Source: Augochlora pura
Taxonomy: Eukaryota > Arthropoda > Insecta > Hymenoptera > Halictidae
Assembly: GCF_028453695.1 (NCBI RefSeq)
Contig: NC_135773.1
Location: 7,006,001-7,070,000 of the forward strand
DNA: 64,000 nt
Reading direction: 5' to 3'
The position numbers and the translations under genes are program-made. Below are positions 12,770-24,442 of this stretch, in pieces. Position 1 is the first letter of the stretch. Each line of letters begins with the position of its first letter. The notes below the pieces were generated by a model. The model did not search any database and had not been told where the DNA came from. It saw only the letters and a program-made list of their open reading frames with translations.

Positions 12770-12840
12770 AAAAATACAAAATAAATCAAGGGCACAGCAA
12801 TTGGTCACAGCGCATAGTAATCGGCTGCACTGCCCAACAA
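12770..12840 (+). repeat. Family B repeat, single unit
   Basis: AAAATACAAAATA..GGCACAGCAATTGGTC..AGTAATCGGCTGCAC matches the multi-unit array at 49395-49590, which has AAAATACAAAAGACGCAATAA and CAGTAACTAGCTCCACGAC. Confidence 0.55.
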
Positions 12841-13689
12841 AAGCCTGCGATTTTTCCAGGAAATTAGAGAAGCTCGCGCGTCGATTTCCCCGATTTTCGC
12901 CAAGCCTCCCGAATCGATTGTTTACGCGTTAAACGCGGTGCGCGCCGCGTCGCTGCGACAATTCCTGGCCCCGTTTACAAAGGGAAGAGGGATCCTCTCT
13001 CTCTCTCTCTCCCGCTCTCCTCTCTCCGACGCCGCGATCTGTCACGGTGTCTCTTGAGCGCGCAACAACGCGTGCCGCGCGCGATCAAAGCCTTTGATCT
13101 CCGTGCGCCGTGCGCGCGCGCGTGCTCGCCAATCACGCTGCAATTCCGATCCCGGGCGCAGCGCGCGGACCCGAGAGCTTCGAAGGATCGCAAGGCACCG
13201 CTTATGCGAGAGCGTATCCCCCCACCCCTCCCGCTTCCGCGTTTCCGCGCGCGGCTTGTTTGACACGGCCGCAAGTCGTGCGCAAGGCGGCGGTGGGGGG
13301 ACGTAATGGACACCGAGGCGCGCGCGGCGCTCTGATTGCGACGACGCGTCTTGAGTCTTTTGACCGTCGTGCGCGCCACGCGGTGGAGGGAGGGGGGTGG
13401 GGGAGACCGACGGCGAAAGATAGTGAAGCGTTTTGCCCGCCGGCTCTGATTGCTGGCAAAGGACACGAGCGCGAGAGAGCGAGGATTCGGGGCGGTGAAA
13501 GGACTCTCGGCGATGCTCTGTTACCCGCTTCATGGAGGCTGCGTTCCACCCCTGATAGAGATTCCAGACGCTCGCCCTGTCGTACGATCCCATGGAAAAT
13601 CGATACCGGACTGTTAACTTCTCGCGAGGGCGATGACGGGTCAACGGTGACCCGGAAAGTGTGCAGAGCGTATATAAGATTTATATGCG
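12841..13689. other. Very GC-rich block, stop-poor on both strands
   Basis: Overlapping frames of about 200 codons exist on both strands at 13042-13760, which indicates stop-poor composition rather than genes. The + frame starts at GTG. A short CT run lies at 12994-13016. Confidence 0.5.
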
Positions 13690-13790
13690 AAGAATATCAA
13701 GTAAAGTTAAATAATATTTTATGTGAGGTTATGTCAGGTTATGTGAGTAATTTCAAGTAAGATTAAATAATATTTTCCATAGATCAAGTA
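13690..13790 (+). repeat. Short duplication with a GGTTATGTCA decamer motif
   Basis: CAAGTAA(A/G)(G/A)TTAAATAATATTTT is present twice, about 55 bp apart. Between the copies lies GAGGTTATGTCAGGTTATG, the same decamer that flanks the exon at 17.8 kb. Confidence 0.55.
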
Positions 13791-16700
13791 ACCACTAGGT
13801 ACACCTACCCGCAACAATTCCCCCAGTCACACCTACCCCAAAGAAACCCCCAAGTAGCATTCCATAGAATCCCATAGAGTTCCACAGACTCCCGAAACCA
13901 GGATTCAACAAGCAAACGAGGTCCGAGCGTCGACGTTCGAAGTTTCTCAAGGAAATGCGCGTTATCAATTAAGGCGATTGGCCGAAAAAAAAGAGGAAGA
14001 AAGGGCGAAGAAAGGGGTCGGTCCAGGACGAGCGTAAACAGGGACGACCAGGGTAGGAATGGTGGAAGGGCGGGTAGGGGATGTTAGGTGAAGCACGAAG
14101 TTGCGTTCGGAGGCGGAAAAAATTACTGAAGCTGAACGGCGAGTCATTAGCGAGCGAGGAGAAAGGAGGTTAACGTTTCTTCTTACGCTGCCCGGGCGAA
14201 GTTTCGTCTTCATCGGGGGGGCAACCCCCCGACGGGTATAGTTTGCTACGGGCTGCCTTCCTTCCGTCCCTTTATCTGCGCCCGGCAATTCGTCACTGTC
14301 TTCGCGTTTCAGGATTTTTACGAAACTACCCGGGGTCTCCGGCGGGGCACGCCTCGGTACACAACGGCATGACGAATCGTCGTCGCGATATTGTTCTTTC
14401 GGAATCTCCTGGATTTACGAAGAGCCACCCCCGCCCCCTCCCCACAGGAGCAGAGAGTGGGAAGATGCGCTCGCGACGGGTTCGTGCTCTTTAGGATTCG
14501 GCGATTTGCCGGACACCATAAGCGGCGACGAAAAACTGTTGCCGCTAATTTCAGACCTAAATCCAATTTACGGATGGTGGCAGCCATCTTGATCTGCGGT
14601 TGCAATAAGTGAGCTGTTTTGGGGGGAAAGCGAACTATTTTTTTAGTTTTCGAATTTGGGTTTTTTGGGTTTTGAGAGATGTATGTAGCTTTTTCTGTAA
14701 TAATGCAATGCACTTAGATTTTAATAATTTTGATGATTTTAGATGCATTATTTAATATGGAATTTAGTAAATAATAGAAGCTAATAGAAAGGAGAATCTT
14801 AAGAGAACCTAATGGTAATAGTAATAGAAATTTAATCTAGAACTCAATAATGCTAACAATAATAATGGAAATGTAATATAGATCTTAATAATGATAATAA
14901 TAATAATAATAAAAATTAATAAGCAATAGAACTTAGTAACAATAATAATTAAAATAGAACTCACAAAATTTAATAAAAATTTTGTACAACTATTACCCTT
15001 TTTTCTATTTTAACATTGCAAATGCATTATTCTAGAAATCCATCCAGTAATTATCTACGACTACTTCTTCTTCTAAAAATATTAAATAATTCCAAAACAA
15101 TTGCTAACAGTACCAGATTCCTATTAAAAAATAAAACTGTTCAAACTGCAAGCCTTGCACTCACAAATAGTCTGCATTTCGCATACACAACTAGAATTAA
15201 ACATACAATCGCAGTTCGATCGAAAATAGCATCGACCGTAAAGGTTTAAAATGCGGACAATCGATGGTGACGATAGTAATCGACGCGACACCGTTTCGCC
15301 CCGGTGTCGCGATCGTATATTTCGGTAACAGTCCATGGTAACACACGAAATAGAACTAGCACCGTAAGTGCAACTCTTTCGCGTCAGCGGAAAAGTGGCC
15401 GTGGTTGGGTAACTCGAACTCCCTCATCCCCGATCGATGGTTGGAACGTCAGTAGCCGGTTACATTACTTATGAGCTCATTAACTATACAGATAAAGGGA
15501 AGGTAGTCCGCGACGTTCCATCAGCTAGAATATGCATTACGTTTCGGTGGGGAGGACGGAGGAGCCGCGCGGTGGACCGGTGTACCTATGCGCCTTCCCG
15601 GATTCCAGAATTGGATTGCGACCGACCGACTGACATCGAGTCGCGGAATAGAACTTAAAAATTAACCAACATACTCGGGATGTCGCTGCGCTGATACCCG
15701 CGCGTCGATGCTGATTTTACATAGTCGAACGGACGTTCGTGTATTGACTCCCCGGCCATGTGTCCACGCGAAGCATAATTCCGGGTCTGTGCGCGGACTT
15801 GGTCGATGGATTTTCTGTAATGAGATCAACCGGAAAGAGAGAGACAGGCAGATAGAGAGCAATGAGAGGCAGAGGTAGATAAAGAGAGCAGCGAGTAGAG
15901 AGAGAATGGACTGCGAATATTAAAATTTTCCAAAGGCGTGTTCAATTTGTAATTTACTCCTTTTATTACACAGGATGGCCATGGAGTGATTTAATAATAT
16001 TATAAAGCAAATATAGCTTTGACAGATATTTATATATATATATTTTTTTTTAATATTTATCAGAGCAATAGAGATTCTTCAATAGGTCAAAGAATCTGGA
16101 GAACTTAAAATACTACATTGTATAGTAAGATGTAGTCTACTGTGTAGTAAGCCTCACATAGTCTACAGTAATTACAATAAATAATAATAGAAATTAATTT
16201 CAGTAATTTCATAATTTCGATAATAGAAGATTTCTATTAGAAGCTAAAGTTAAAAGTATAAATGCTATTCTTTTTTTAAGCTAAATAAAATTTTCATTTC
16301 TCGTCATCGGTACTTAAACATTTAAAAATGATTAAAATCGAAAATCTTCTAATCACTATAACTATAAGAAAAATAGTACAGTAAGGGGTTGAAGACTTGA
16401 TTTTTCGATTTTATGTATCGTTCTGACATTTAACGCGAGTTCGATCAACGCGAACACAATTATCACGCGATAACAAAATTCAACATTGAACATAAATTAT
16501 CACCGTCCGAAACTAGACTCGGCAAGGCCGTCGGTTTCTCAAAGGGCCGTAGCGTCATAGGCGTAAATCGCGGGCGGAAAGGAGCGGCGCGGTAACGATC
16601 ATTTCGTGGACACGGCGCCGGCAGAAGTCGGAGAGGCGCAACTTGTATCTAATAAATTCAATTATCTCGGCGGGTGGCGGCGGGTCAAGTTCCCGCTACC

Positions 16701-17535
16701 GGAAGATCACGTAATACACCTTCTGCCGCGCGGTTGTGTCCCGCTAACAAGACGCTAGTTACGAGGTCGTTACTTTTACGGAGGGATCCTCGTTGCTAAT
16801 CTATAATGGCGCGAACGCCGCAGGGGGCGTTCGGTTACCAGCAAATAACTGATTCTCTACGGCTCGTTACCGGCACCCACCCCCCCTCCGGTTACGCCCC
16901 CGTAAAAAATGATACAGTCGGTATTTTACTAGCGATCGAACGTACCAGGAAATAACAAATAATAATAACCGAAGAGCGAAAGACGATTCGTGGACATTCT
17001 TTTTTAATTTAAATAGCGATCACTTCGCGACCATAATCGTTGATTCTCGATTTTTTAACGAATTAAAAATCAACCAATCACAAATAAAAAGCTCACTTTA
17101 AATCAATAAAAATTTATGGAATATCTCGTTTTTTAAAAAAAATTGACTTACCCCATCCACAAAAGCAACGGACCATTTTTCAGCGAAGAAGTTCATTAGT
17201 CGGCGGAACGGACTTCTTATTCCTCCTAATTAAAGATTATCGGGTCGATTCATCCGCGTACCGTTTATTTCGCGGACACTCGACGACTATATTTCTCGGG
17301 CCAATACTTCGTTAACCTATTTCCGTGGGAACTATTTCCGCGGCCACTTGCCTCTCTCCACATTTCGATTCAACGAGCCGTGTTTTCTTTGGCGGCATTA
17401 AATTTTCAAGAAACACAAGAAGAAGCGAAACAATATTGTGCCCGGAAAGCAGGGAAACGGTCGAATCTTCGCGAGGTCGGTGCCGAAACGCGGTTTCGTT
17501 ATCGCGCGAAAAATTCCGAAGGAACCCGTCGACAA
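13791..17535. other. Non-coding, nothing recognised
   Basis: GC blocks (13.8-14.6, 15.2-15.9, 16.5-16.95 kb) alternate with AT troughs that contain loose AATAAT/ATAG runs. I see no splice-bounded exon, RNA gene or transposon end that I can defend. A GGCAGCCATCTTG sequence at about 14579-14591 resembles a YY1/Pho-type site. Confidence 0.4.
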
Positions 17536-17650
17536 ACATAACCTGACATAACCTGACAAACCCAATATTTAATTTCTCGAAAAGCTCTGTTCAGTTGCGT
17601 ATAATAATTATTTCTTGGACAGTTGGTTTTGTCAGGTTGTGTCAGGTTAA
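17536..17650. repeat. Inverted pairs of the decamer TAACCTGACA
   Basis: (TAACCTGACA)x2 at 17539-17558 is followed about 70-90 bp later by TGTCAGGTTG/TGTCAGGTTA at 17630-17650, its reverse complement. It lies about 150 bp upstream of the exon. Confidence 0.7.
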
Positions 17651-17692
17651 TTATTTCAATTTTTTTTAATTACTATTGTGTCAGGCGAAGAG

Positions 17693-17775
17693 TGTTAAGA
17701 AATTGTTGGGAAATCGTTAAGAAATTGTTAAGGAATTGTTACGAAATTGTTAAGAAATTGTTACGAAATTGTTAT
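17693..17775 (+). repeat. 11-mer tandem array before the splice acceptor
   Basis: About eight imperfect copies of GTTAAGAAATT run up to roughly 30 bp before the acceptor AG at 17804. Confidence 0.8.
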
Positions 17776-17804
17776 TGAAACATTTTTTTCTGTTTCTGTT
17801 ACAG

Positions 17805-17880
17805 AGTACTTGATGTCAGGAAGTCCACGGAGCTACCCGGCCCGGTCTCCAGGGGTGGCAACCACACCAACCGTGACCAG
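17805..17880 (+). CDS. Internal coding exon of an unidentified large gene
   Basis: This is the best exon candidate in the window. It is preceded by a clear pyrimidine tract (TTTTTTTCTGTTTCTGTTACAG, AG at 17803-17804) and ends CAG|GTGAGT at 17880/17881, both close to consensus. Two frames are open. Starting after one base, it reads 25 codons beginning VLDVRKSTELPG and ending NHTNRDQ, in phase 0 at the donor. Starting after two bases, it reads 24 codons beginning YLMSGSPRSYP and ending TTPTVT, with two bases left over. The first frame has G or C at 19 of 25 third positions, the second at 15 of 24, so I favour the first. The third frame stops at once. Read-through past the donor reaches a stop within five codons in either frame. 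I do not recognise the protein. A non-coding (UTR or lncRNA) exon is also possible. Confidence 0.6.
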
Positions 17881-17924
17881 GTGAGTTATTACTAGCGTGT
17901 GCACACGAAATTCCTCGCGAGCGA

Positions 17925-18360
17925 GCGAGCGCGCAAGCGCAAGAATCCTTCAGAGTCGAGAAAGCGAAAAAACGAGCGCGCGAGTGAATTTTCCGAAGCC
18001 GAGAGATCGAGAGGGCAAGCGCACGAATCCTTGGAAGCCGAGAGAGCAAATGCGCGAATTTTTGGAAGCCGAGAGAGCAAATGCGCGAATCATTGGAAGC
18101 CGAGAAAGCGAAAAAGCGCGAATCCTTGGAAGCCGAGAAATCAAGCGCGCGAATCCTTCGAAATAAAAAAAACCAACGCGCTCGCGAATCCTTCGAAACC
18201 AAAAAAGGAAGCGCTCGCGATTCCGTCGAATCCTACGAAATCGAAAAAGCAAGCGCGCTCGCGAATCCGTCGAACCCTTCGAAACCAAAAAAGCGAGCAC
18301 TCGCGAATCCTTCGTAACCAAAAAAGCGAACGCTCGCGAATCCTTCGAAGTCGAAGCGGA
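17925..18360 (+). repeat. Minisatellite of ~31-36 bp just after the exon donor
   Basis: More than ten imperfect units share GCGCGAATCCTTGGAAGCC or CTCGCGAATCCTTCGAAACC followed by an A-rich spacer. One + frame stays open for 177 codons and encodes K/R/S/E-rich repeats, but it starts at GTG and is out of frame with the exon. It is treated as repeat DNA. Confidence 0.85.
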
Positions 18361-19488
18361 AGCCGAGGCCGGTGGCCGCGCAGCCCCGACACATCCATAT
18401 TCCAGCAGGCAATAACACAGATTTCCGCGTAAGCCAGATCACGTAAGCGGATTTTTCGCGCGGCGGCTGACAAATCCGCGAGACTTATCGGTTTACCTAG
18501 TTGCCGGATTTCCCGCGGTTGAATTAAGCTCCGAAAAATCGACCGGGCTGTTGACTCTGCCTCGGGAAAACGCCGGCTATGGCTCTCTCTCCCTCCCTCC
18601 CTCTCTCTCTCTCCTTCTCGGCTCGGCTCGGCTCCGCTCGTCGCCGCCGCCGCGGCAACGCGCTTCACCGATTGACGGCCCATCGTTTCGCTGTTAACAC
18701 GACCGGCTCGTGTTCCCGTCTTCCCTTTCGGCACCGGATTCCGAAACGATTTTACCTCCGACAGCCACCCCCCTTTCCTACCCCCTCCCATCCCGCCTTT
18801 CCTCTCGCCGCTTTCCGTTTCGCTGACAGTTTTTTCCGGGAACAGTTTTTCCCGTACCGAAGATGTTTGCTTTGCGTCGGGATTGTATTTTTCTTTTTTT
18901 TTTCTTTTACAGCGAGTATGGCGGAGATTGTTGCTCGGAAAAGGATTGGATTGATGCGTCGAGAAATTTGTTGTACAACTTGCGTTGGAATTTTTGTTTT
19001 ATTTGAGATTAATGTTCAGTTATGGAGCAATTGAACGCGTTTTATTTTAATTATTTTCTTGTACCTTAATTTGGGATTTATAATAATTAGAATTATATTT
19101 AGTAATTGGAGTTACACTTAATGATTAGAGTTACCTTTTTCTATAAAAATAATCGTACAAATGAACGCTCAGCATTGTTACTGTGATAGAAGTTATATAT
19201 CAAAGGATTAATCATACTTCACGAATGATCGTAACAGGATGCATAGAACGTCACTGATTGGTTTCGTATGAAAAGAAAGAAAATTGGGAACGCTTGAAAC
19301 CTGACCGATACGTTGGGAACAACGTACGGCAAGACACAAAGGAAGGATTTTGAAATTTCGAACGTATCAATCAATGTAACAGTATACAAAGAACGATGAC
19401 GCGCGATCTCGTTCTTTGAGCGCGGCGTTTTGGAAAAAGATCGACGAGGCATCAAAGCCGATCGATATCTAAAAGCTCAACTAAAATG
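18361..19488. other. Non-coding; one acceptor-like site
   Basis: A long T/C tract ends TTTTACAG at 18912. It is followed by about 40 open codons (SMAEIVARKR start) to TGA near 19034. No upstream partner exon is identified. A short CT run lies at 18588-18612. Confidence 0.35.
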
Positions 19489-19508
19489 GAGAAGAGAAAG
19501 AGAGTGAT

Positions 19509-19549
<41 letters not shown>

Positions 19550-19867
19550 AAAACACACACACACAGAGAGAGAGAGCTAGAGAGAGCTAGAGAGAGAGAG
19601 AGAGAGACAACTAGAGAAATTAGAGATAGAGATCTAGAGAGACAGAAAGCTAGAGAGAGAGAGAGAGAGAGAGNGAGAGAGAGNGANNNAGAGATCTAGC
19701 GAGAGAGAGAGAGAACTAGAGAAATTAGAGATAAAGATCTAGAGAGACAGAAAGCTAGAGAGGGAGAGAGAGAGAACTAGCGATCTAGAGAGACAGAAAA
19801 TTAGAGAGATATCAACATAAAGAGTTAGGAAGAAAGAGAAAGAGAGGGGGGGGAGAGAGAGAGAGGG
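19489..19867. repeat. Compound GA array with higher-order CTAGAGA units
   Basis: GA dinucleotides are mixed with CTAGAGAAATTAGAGAT (starts 19611 and 19716, 105 bp apart) and GACAGAAAGCTAGAGAG. Isolated N bases at 19674, 19684 and 19687-19689 show poor consensus. Confidence 0.9.
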
Positions 19868-22568
19868 AACTTTCATCTCGTTTGCCCGTCAGATTCCCGG
19901 CTAAAAGCGTCCCCGAAATCGGAACGAACTTATTACTCGGCCCGATAGAATGAAAGTAAGGACGCGGAATAAAGAGCAGGCTAATTCGATATTTCGCGCG
20001 CGTCGCAGACTAGCGATCGAATCGGCACGGAAGCCGGAACGGGGGAACGGGGGAACGGGAGAGGCGTCGAAGGGGTGCGCCGGCGAAATACGAGAGAACG
20101 CCGGGACGACGTTCTAAATATTTTAAAAGTTCGGCTCATTTGAATTGAAACATCTTCGACTGCGGCTCTCTCTCCTCTCCTTGGCCCCCCCTCCTCTTCC
20201 GATCGCCGCAGTATTTTCTCTGCGGTTATTGCGCTTCCAGCCACGTCCGCGCCCTATTCAACCGATTGATTTAAATTTTCCAAAGTTTCCGCGCGCCATT
20301 TCCTCCCCTCCCACCTTCTCTTCTTCTCCCTCCCCCACCCACCTTCTCTTCATCTACTTCTAACCCCTCCTGCTGCTCTTCCGCAGAAAAAGAAGCGGCG
20401 CGGTGAATTTTACCGCGTGGGAATTGTTATCCGGTCGCGAATGGGTCTCTAGCCGGATAAGCAATCGGCAGTGTTGCCATTTATAGCGTTTATGTTTATG
20501 GAAGCACTGTGCTTGGCGGGTAATACCTTTGTGAAAAATTTTGGAGAAATTTGGTTCTTTCTGTCGAAAATATTCGCTCGCGAAGAATAGGTTTGTTTGG
20601 GGGTTGATTTCGTTTCGTAGACCTATGTTATCTTTGATTTTTTATTAATCGGTTCAGGGATGAAATAATTTCTTCAGTTTTGTTTAGCTGTGATAAAGAA
20701 TGTTAGTGAATAGTAAAAAAAATTTATTTGAGCTCCATTGGTAATTAGTTTGATTAATAATCGTTAATAATCGGCGTCTTCGTGAAAAGTCTATTTGAAC
20801 AGCCATATAACTCGCGAACAATTTTTGGGAGTAATAGCTGCGATAACGGAACGAAACCAAAGGCAAATAATAAGTACAAGCTTAGGCTATATTTATATGT
20901 TTTTATTAAAATTTTCTGCTTTAAATTAAAAGTAGAGAAAAATTAGTTTCTGGCCATTGATTCTCGGAAACAGTTTCTCATCCGTCGCGTGAAATAAAGC
21001 ATATTCAACACTCTCTTCCTGTATTATTATTATTACTGAATGCACAAGATCGTTAATGGAACAATCCTCGAAAGCACTGTAATTAAGGCGGGTACTGATT
21101 TAATGTGTAAAACGGAGGTATTATGGGAGGAGGAGAATTCGAGGCGCGCGAAAACTGGGTCAAAAATGGCGAGTTTCCGTTCGGTTGGTTTTAGCTTCAC
21201 GCGCCGATTTTATCGTCGCCCGGGCATCAAGAGAGAGAGAGAGAGAGAGCCACGTAGCTGCTAATGACTCGCTAATTGCCAAAAGTGGCCGGCCGAAGAT
21301 TTGTAATCATTAGAGGAGACAGCGAACGACAGCCTCGCGTTGGATAATGGCACTTCTGCGCGCGCCCTCCCCCCCCCCGATACCGAGTCCTACTGCTGTT
21401 AATATCGGCCATGAATGAATAAAATATCGGGTGGGATATTAGCTTGACATTTCGCACAAATTACCTCCACTTTTTACGCGCTGTAGCATTCCCTTTTCTG
21501 CCCTTGTCTCAAGGTCGTGCTTTCACGTTCCTTTAGAAAAGCGAGGATCTCGTTGTTATTTTCATGTATTGATACTATATAAAATATATAGTAAAATATA
21601 TGTACGAAATCTGTATTAAAATATACACTATGTATAGTATGCAATACTAAGTAGATACTAAAATCTGTACTGTATGTATATAATGTATTTAATATTTTTT
21701 AAATAATATTTTTAAAATAATAAATAACATTCTGATTATTAAAAATTTATTTTCTTACAACTCCACGATGACACTCATACTAAAAAATAGAAAAGGGTAG
21801 TTTCATAGTCATAACCGCAATCGTATAAATATTCACATAACCTAGACGTCCATAAATATCTTATCAAACGTGCATAAAATTACCATTTTGGATTTCACGA
21901 AAAAAATAATATTCAACCTAACCTCCTGTTGCGATCTCGGCAACTTTGGCAATCTTAACGCCGCAGATCATCGAACAGTTTCCGGCACGAGAATCGCGGC
22001 GCCGAAAACTTCCACGGATTCCCGTCCGATTTTATCCGCGGAATGCCGGGGTTGCTATCGAATTCAATGAAGAAACATCGCTTCTCCCGGGACGATATTA
22101 AAATGAAGCATACCGTGGTGCGCGCGCGCTTCGCCTCGTAATTTAATTAAACATTCATTTGCGCGCAATTTCATCCGAGCTTCGCCGAGACGCGCCGAGA
22201 TCGCCGGCCTAAACTCTCGCCGCTCCGCCTTCGGATGCTATGAATTTTTTAAAACGAAAGCGTATGAACTTCGTATCCGGATTATTTCCGCGGCGAGTCT
22301 CCGCGCCGGCGGAATAATGGCCGCGCGGCGCGAATGAATTGCGCCGCAGTTTAAGTGATATTTAAGAGTGACTTAATGGAGTTATACTCGCGATTAAGTG
22401 AATGCCGGGGGGATCGTGGGGGCAGACCGAATGGCCGTGCGTAAACCAGGCTCTGGTTTCGCGTTCTTGGATATACGGGATTTTGCTATAGTACGCGACG
22501 AACTCAAATCGCGTAATCGAATCGCCACGAAACACTTATTTTATACATATAATATAGTATATTATTTT
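19868..22568. other. Non-coding, nothing recognised
   Basis: GC blocks alternate with AT troughs (20.5-21.0, 21.5-21.95 kb). There is a pyrimidine-rich stretch at 20160-20360 and a short GA run at 21229-21249. The block 22090-22450 is CpG-rich with AT-rich homeodomain-like words (TAATTTAATTAAAC), possibly regulatory. Confidence 0.4.
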
Positions 22569-22702
22569 ATATAGTATAGTATAGTAGGGTATAGTATGGT
22601 ATAGTACAGTATAGTATAGTATAATACAGTACAGTATAGTACAGTAAAGTACAGTACAGTATAGTACAGTATAGTATAGTATAGTATACAGCTACAGTAT
22701 GG
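22569..22702 (-). repeat. Decamer satellite (ACAGTATAGT)n
   Basis: An imperfect array of TATAG and ACAGT pentamers combines into a decamer. Its reverse complement forms the array at 52790-52925. Confidence 0.85.
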
Positions 22703-22738
22703 TTATATAGCATAGACAACGTAAACTTTCAAGGCTGA

Positions 22739-22827
22739 AGTTTTTAGTATAGTTTGTGTACATAATGTTAGAGAAGATCCATACACAGTCTTCTCTAACA
22801 TTACGTACACAAACTATACTAAAAACT
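22739..22827. repeat. Hairpin: 39-bp arms, 11-nt loop
   Basis: Left arm 22739-22777 and right arm 22789-22827 are reverse complements except for one A/G position, which can form a G-U pair in RNA. The loop is TCCATACACAG. It directly abuts the decamer satellite. It may be a small foldback element or a hairpin-RNA source. Confidence 0.9.
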
Positions 22828-22829
22828 TT

Positions 22830-23713
22830 GTTTTCTTAATACAATTACTAAATAACAATTTCATTTCTTATATCTGTTCCCTTTTTTAAATTTTCAGATT
22901 TTACAATAATTACAGTTATTACCAGATTTGACAAAATTCTTGCAATTACATAAACATACGCCGCAATAAAAAATTGGCTAAAATCTCGAACAATTCGAAG
23001 AATTTAATCAATTTCATGAAAGTCTTCATACCGCTCGCGTAAAAGATCCGCGCGACAGAAAATTACCATCGGCGATCACCGTCGTCCCCTCTGTCCCGAA
23101 ATTGCGAGCCGTTTACGTCGCCGCGGCCATTGTCCGCCGTATTAGCGAAATAAAAACGGTGGGTTCTTGAGAAGCGGCTATCGGCGCTGCGGCTGGAAGT
23201 TTTCGCCGTCGCAATCGGGCGACGCTTTTTCGTCGTTGCGGGGAAAAAAAAAAGAGAGAAGTATTTCGTTGACCGGGCGAACAATGGGCGCGGCGACCCT
23301 TACCGCTGGCCTCCCTGATTCCAGGATTTTTTTCCCTTCGAAGCCGTGCTCCAGTCTCGGCCGAAAGTTTCGATGAAAGGAGAGAGAGGGCCATCCGTGT
23401 CACCGGAAACGGTGGGTCAGCGAGACGGAAGGTACTCTGTTGCTGAGGCAACGGAGCCGAAGGAACACCCGCGCGTGTGTTGCCCTCGCCCCGACGGACC
23501 AAAGCGGTCCCCGGCCATCCTTCCTTCCTTCCTACCCGCTCTTTCGACCATCCCTGCGAACCACGGCTTCTGTTTTCTTTCTCGGGCACGCCGGATTGTT
23601 AACGACCCACTTCGTCGGGGACGCGCACGCCGGTAATGACCGTTCATGCGCGGACCATCTCGCGGAAATTCTTCCGTTAACCTTCTGACCGCTAAACCAG
23701 GGATGCACGTATA
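22830..23713. other. Non-coding, nothing recognised
   Basis: AT trough to about 23000, then GC-rich with stop-poor frames on both strands. Confidence 0.4.
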
Positions 23714-23860
23714 CAGAGTGTATCGAAATTATTGCAACTCCGTGAAATGAGAGGTTCCTCAAGTCATTTCGAGTAACCTTTTCCTTTGCAAGAATAAAAT
23801 ACGCGGCTTTGTTAACGAGTTATTGAAGAAAAACGGTAGCCAATGAGAGGCGAGCGCGCG
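23714..23860 (+). repeat. Interspersed repeat family A, copy with putative terminus
   Basis: It begins CAGAGTGTATCGAAATTATT, preceded by TATA, and contains GTCATTTCGAGTAAC, TTTTCCTTTGCAA, TTAACGAGTTATTGAAG and CCAATGAGAG shared with the other copies. It resembles the CAGGGTGTCC-type ends common to insect transposons. Confidence 0.6.
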
Positions 23861-24382
23861 AAAATTTAGACTAAAGACTCTAAATTACAATTACACCCTA
23901 AAAAAAAAATAATTATTTTTAACCATTAATTTTTCAACTTTTCTCATAGCTCGAATTACTGCGAGTCTCTTCGACGCGTAATTTTGCCACGCGCTCGTCG
24001 CTCCGCTCGATACAGTCTGTATTTTGTAAGCACCGAAGTCCAGAGTTCGACGAACAAAAGGGAGACGTCCGCCGTTCGCATTTATCACTTATTAACCGAA
24101 GCAATTCAGCTAAAAGAACACCGTCCGCGCGCACTCGACCGAGAGTAAAGGCTTTTCTTTCTCCTGTTTTAGCGTCGCCCGTTCCCGATCCGCTCCACCT
24201 TATCCATCTTTACCTCCTCAATATCGTTTCTCTCGAGACTGCTCTGCTCCGCTCCGCTCCGCCGAGAGTCTTCCGAAAACAAAACACACAGCTATCGTTA
24301 TTGCACCCGGGAAAGGGATATCGTTTGGGGGGAGGGATGAAACGGGGGTGGGAGAGAAAAAGTTTCGCTCCGTGTATCGAGT
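23861..24382. other. Non-coding upstream of the signal-peptide frame
   Basis: No recognised feature. A GCTCCGCTCCGCTCCG run lies at about 24247. Confidence 0.4.
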
Positions 24383-24442
24383 ATGTGCTCCGATACCGTT
24401 GTATCTCTGCTTTTATTGCTTTTCCTCTCAACGGTCCTGTGC
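24383..24442 (+). CDS. Possible signal-peptide first exon (unidentified)
   Basis: An ATG at 24383 opens a frame whose first 20 residues look like a secretory signal: a short polar start (MCSDT), then a hydrophobic core VVSLLLLLFLSTVLC. At 24443 there is a donor-like GTAAGC right after the Cys codon, which would make a 60-nt phase-0 exon. If not spliced, the frame continues FAKPSPVPAVPSPD and then a CT-repeat-derived Ser/Leu run to a stop at 24589; VSFA/KP would be a reasonable cleavage point. The hydrophobic codons are not from a simple repeat. No downstream exon was found, and pyrimidine-rich DNA tends to encode Leu, Ser and Phe, so chance remains likely. Confidence 0.25.

Noticed and set aside
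13042..13760. Overlapping frames of about 200 codons on both strands
   Set aside because: Very GC-rich, stop-poor DNA. The + frame starts at GTG, and frames open on both strands at once indicate composition, not coding.
17899..18432. 177-codon K/R/S-rich frame
   Set aside because: It starts at GTG and translates a minisatellite. It is not in frame with the neighbouring exon.
18913..19034. Strong T/C tract and TTTTACAG followed by about 40 open codons
   Set aside because: The acceptor is good but the peptide is unrecognised and no donor or upstream exon supports it.
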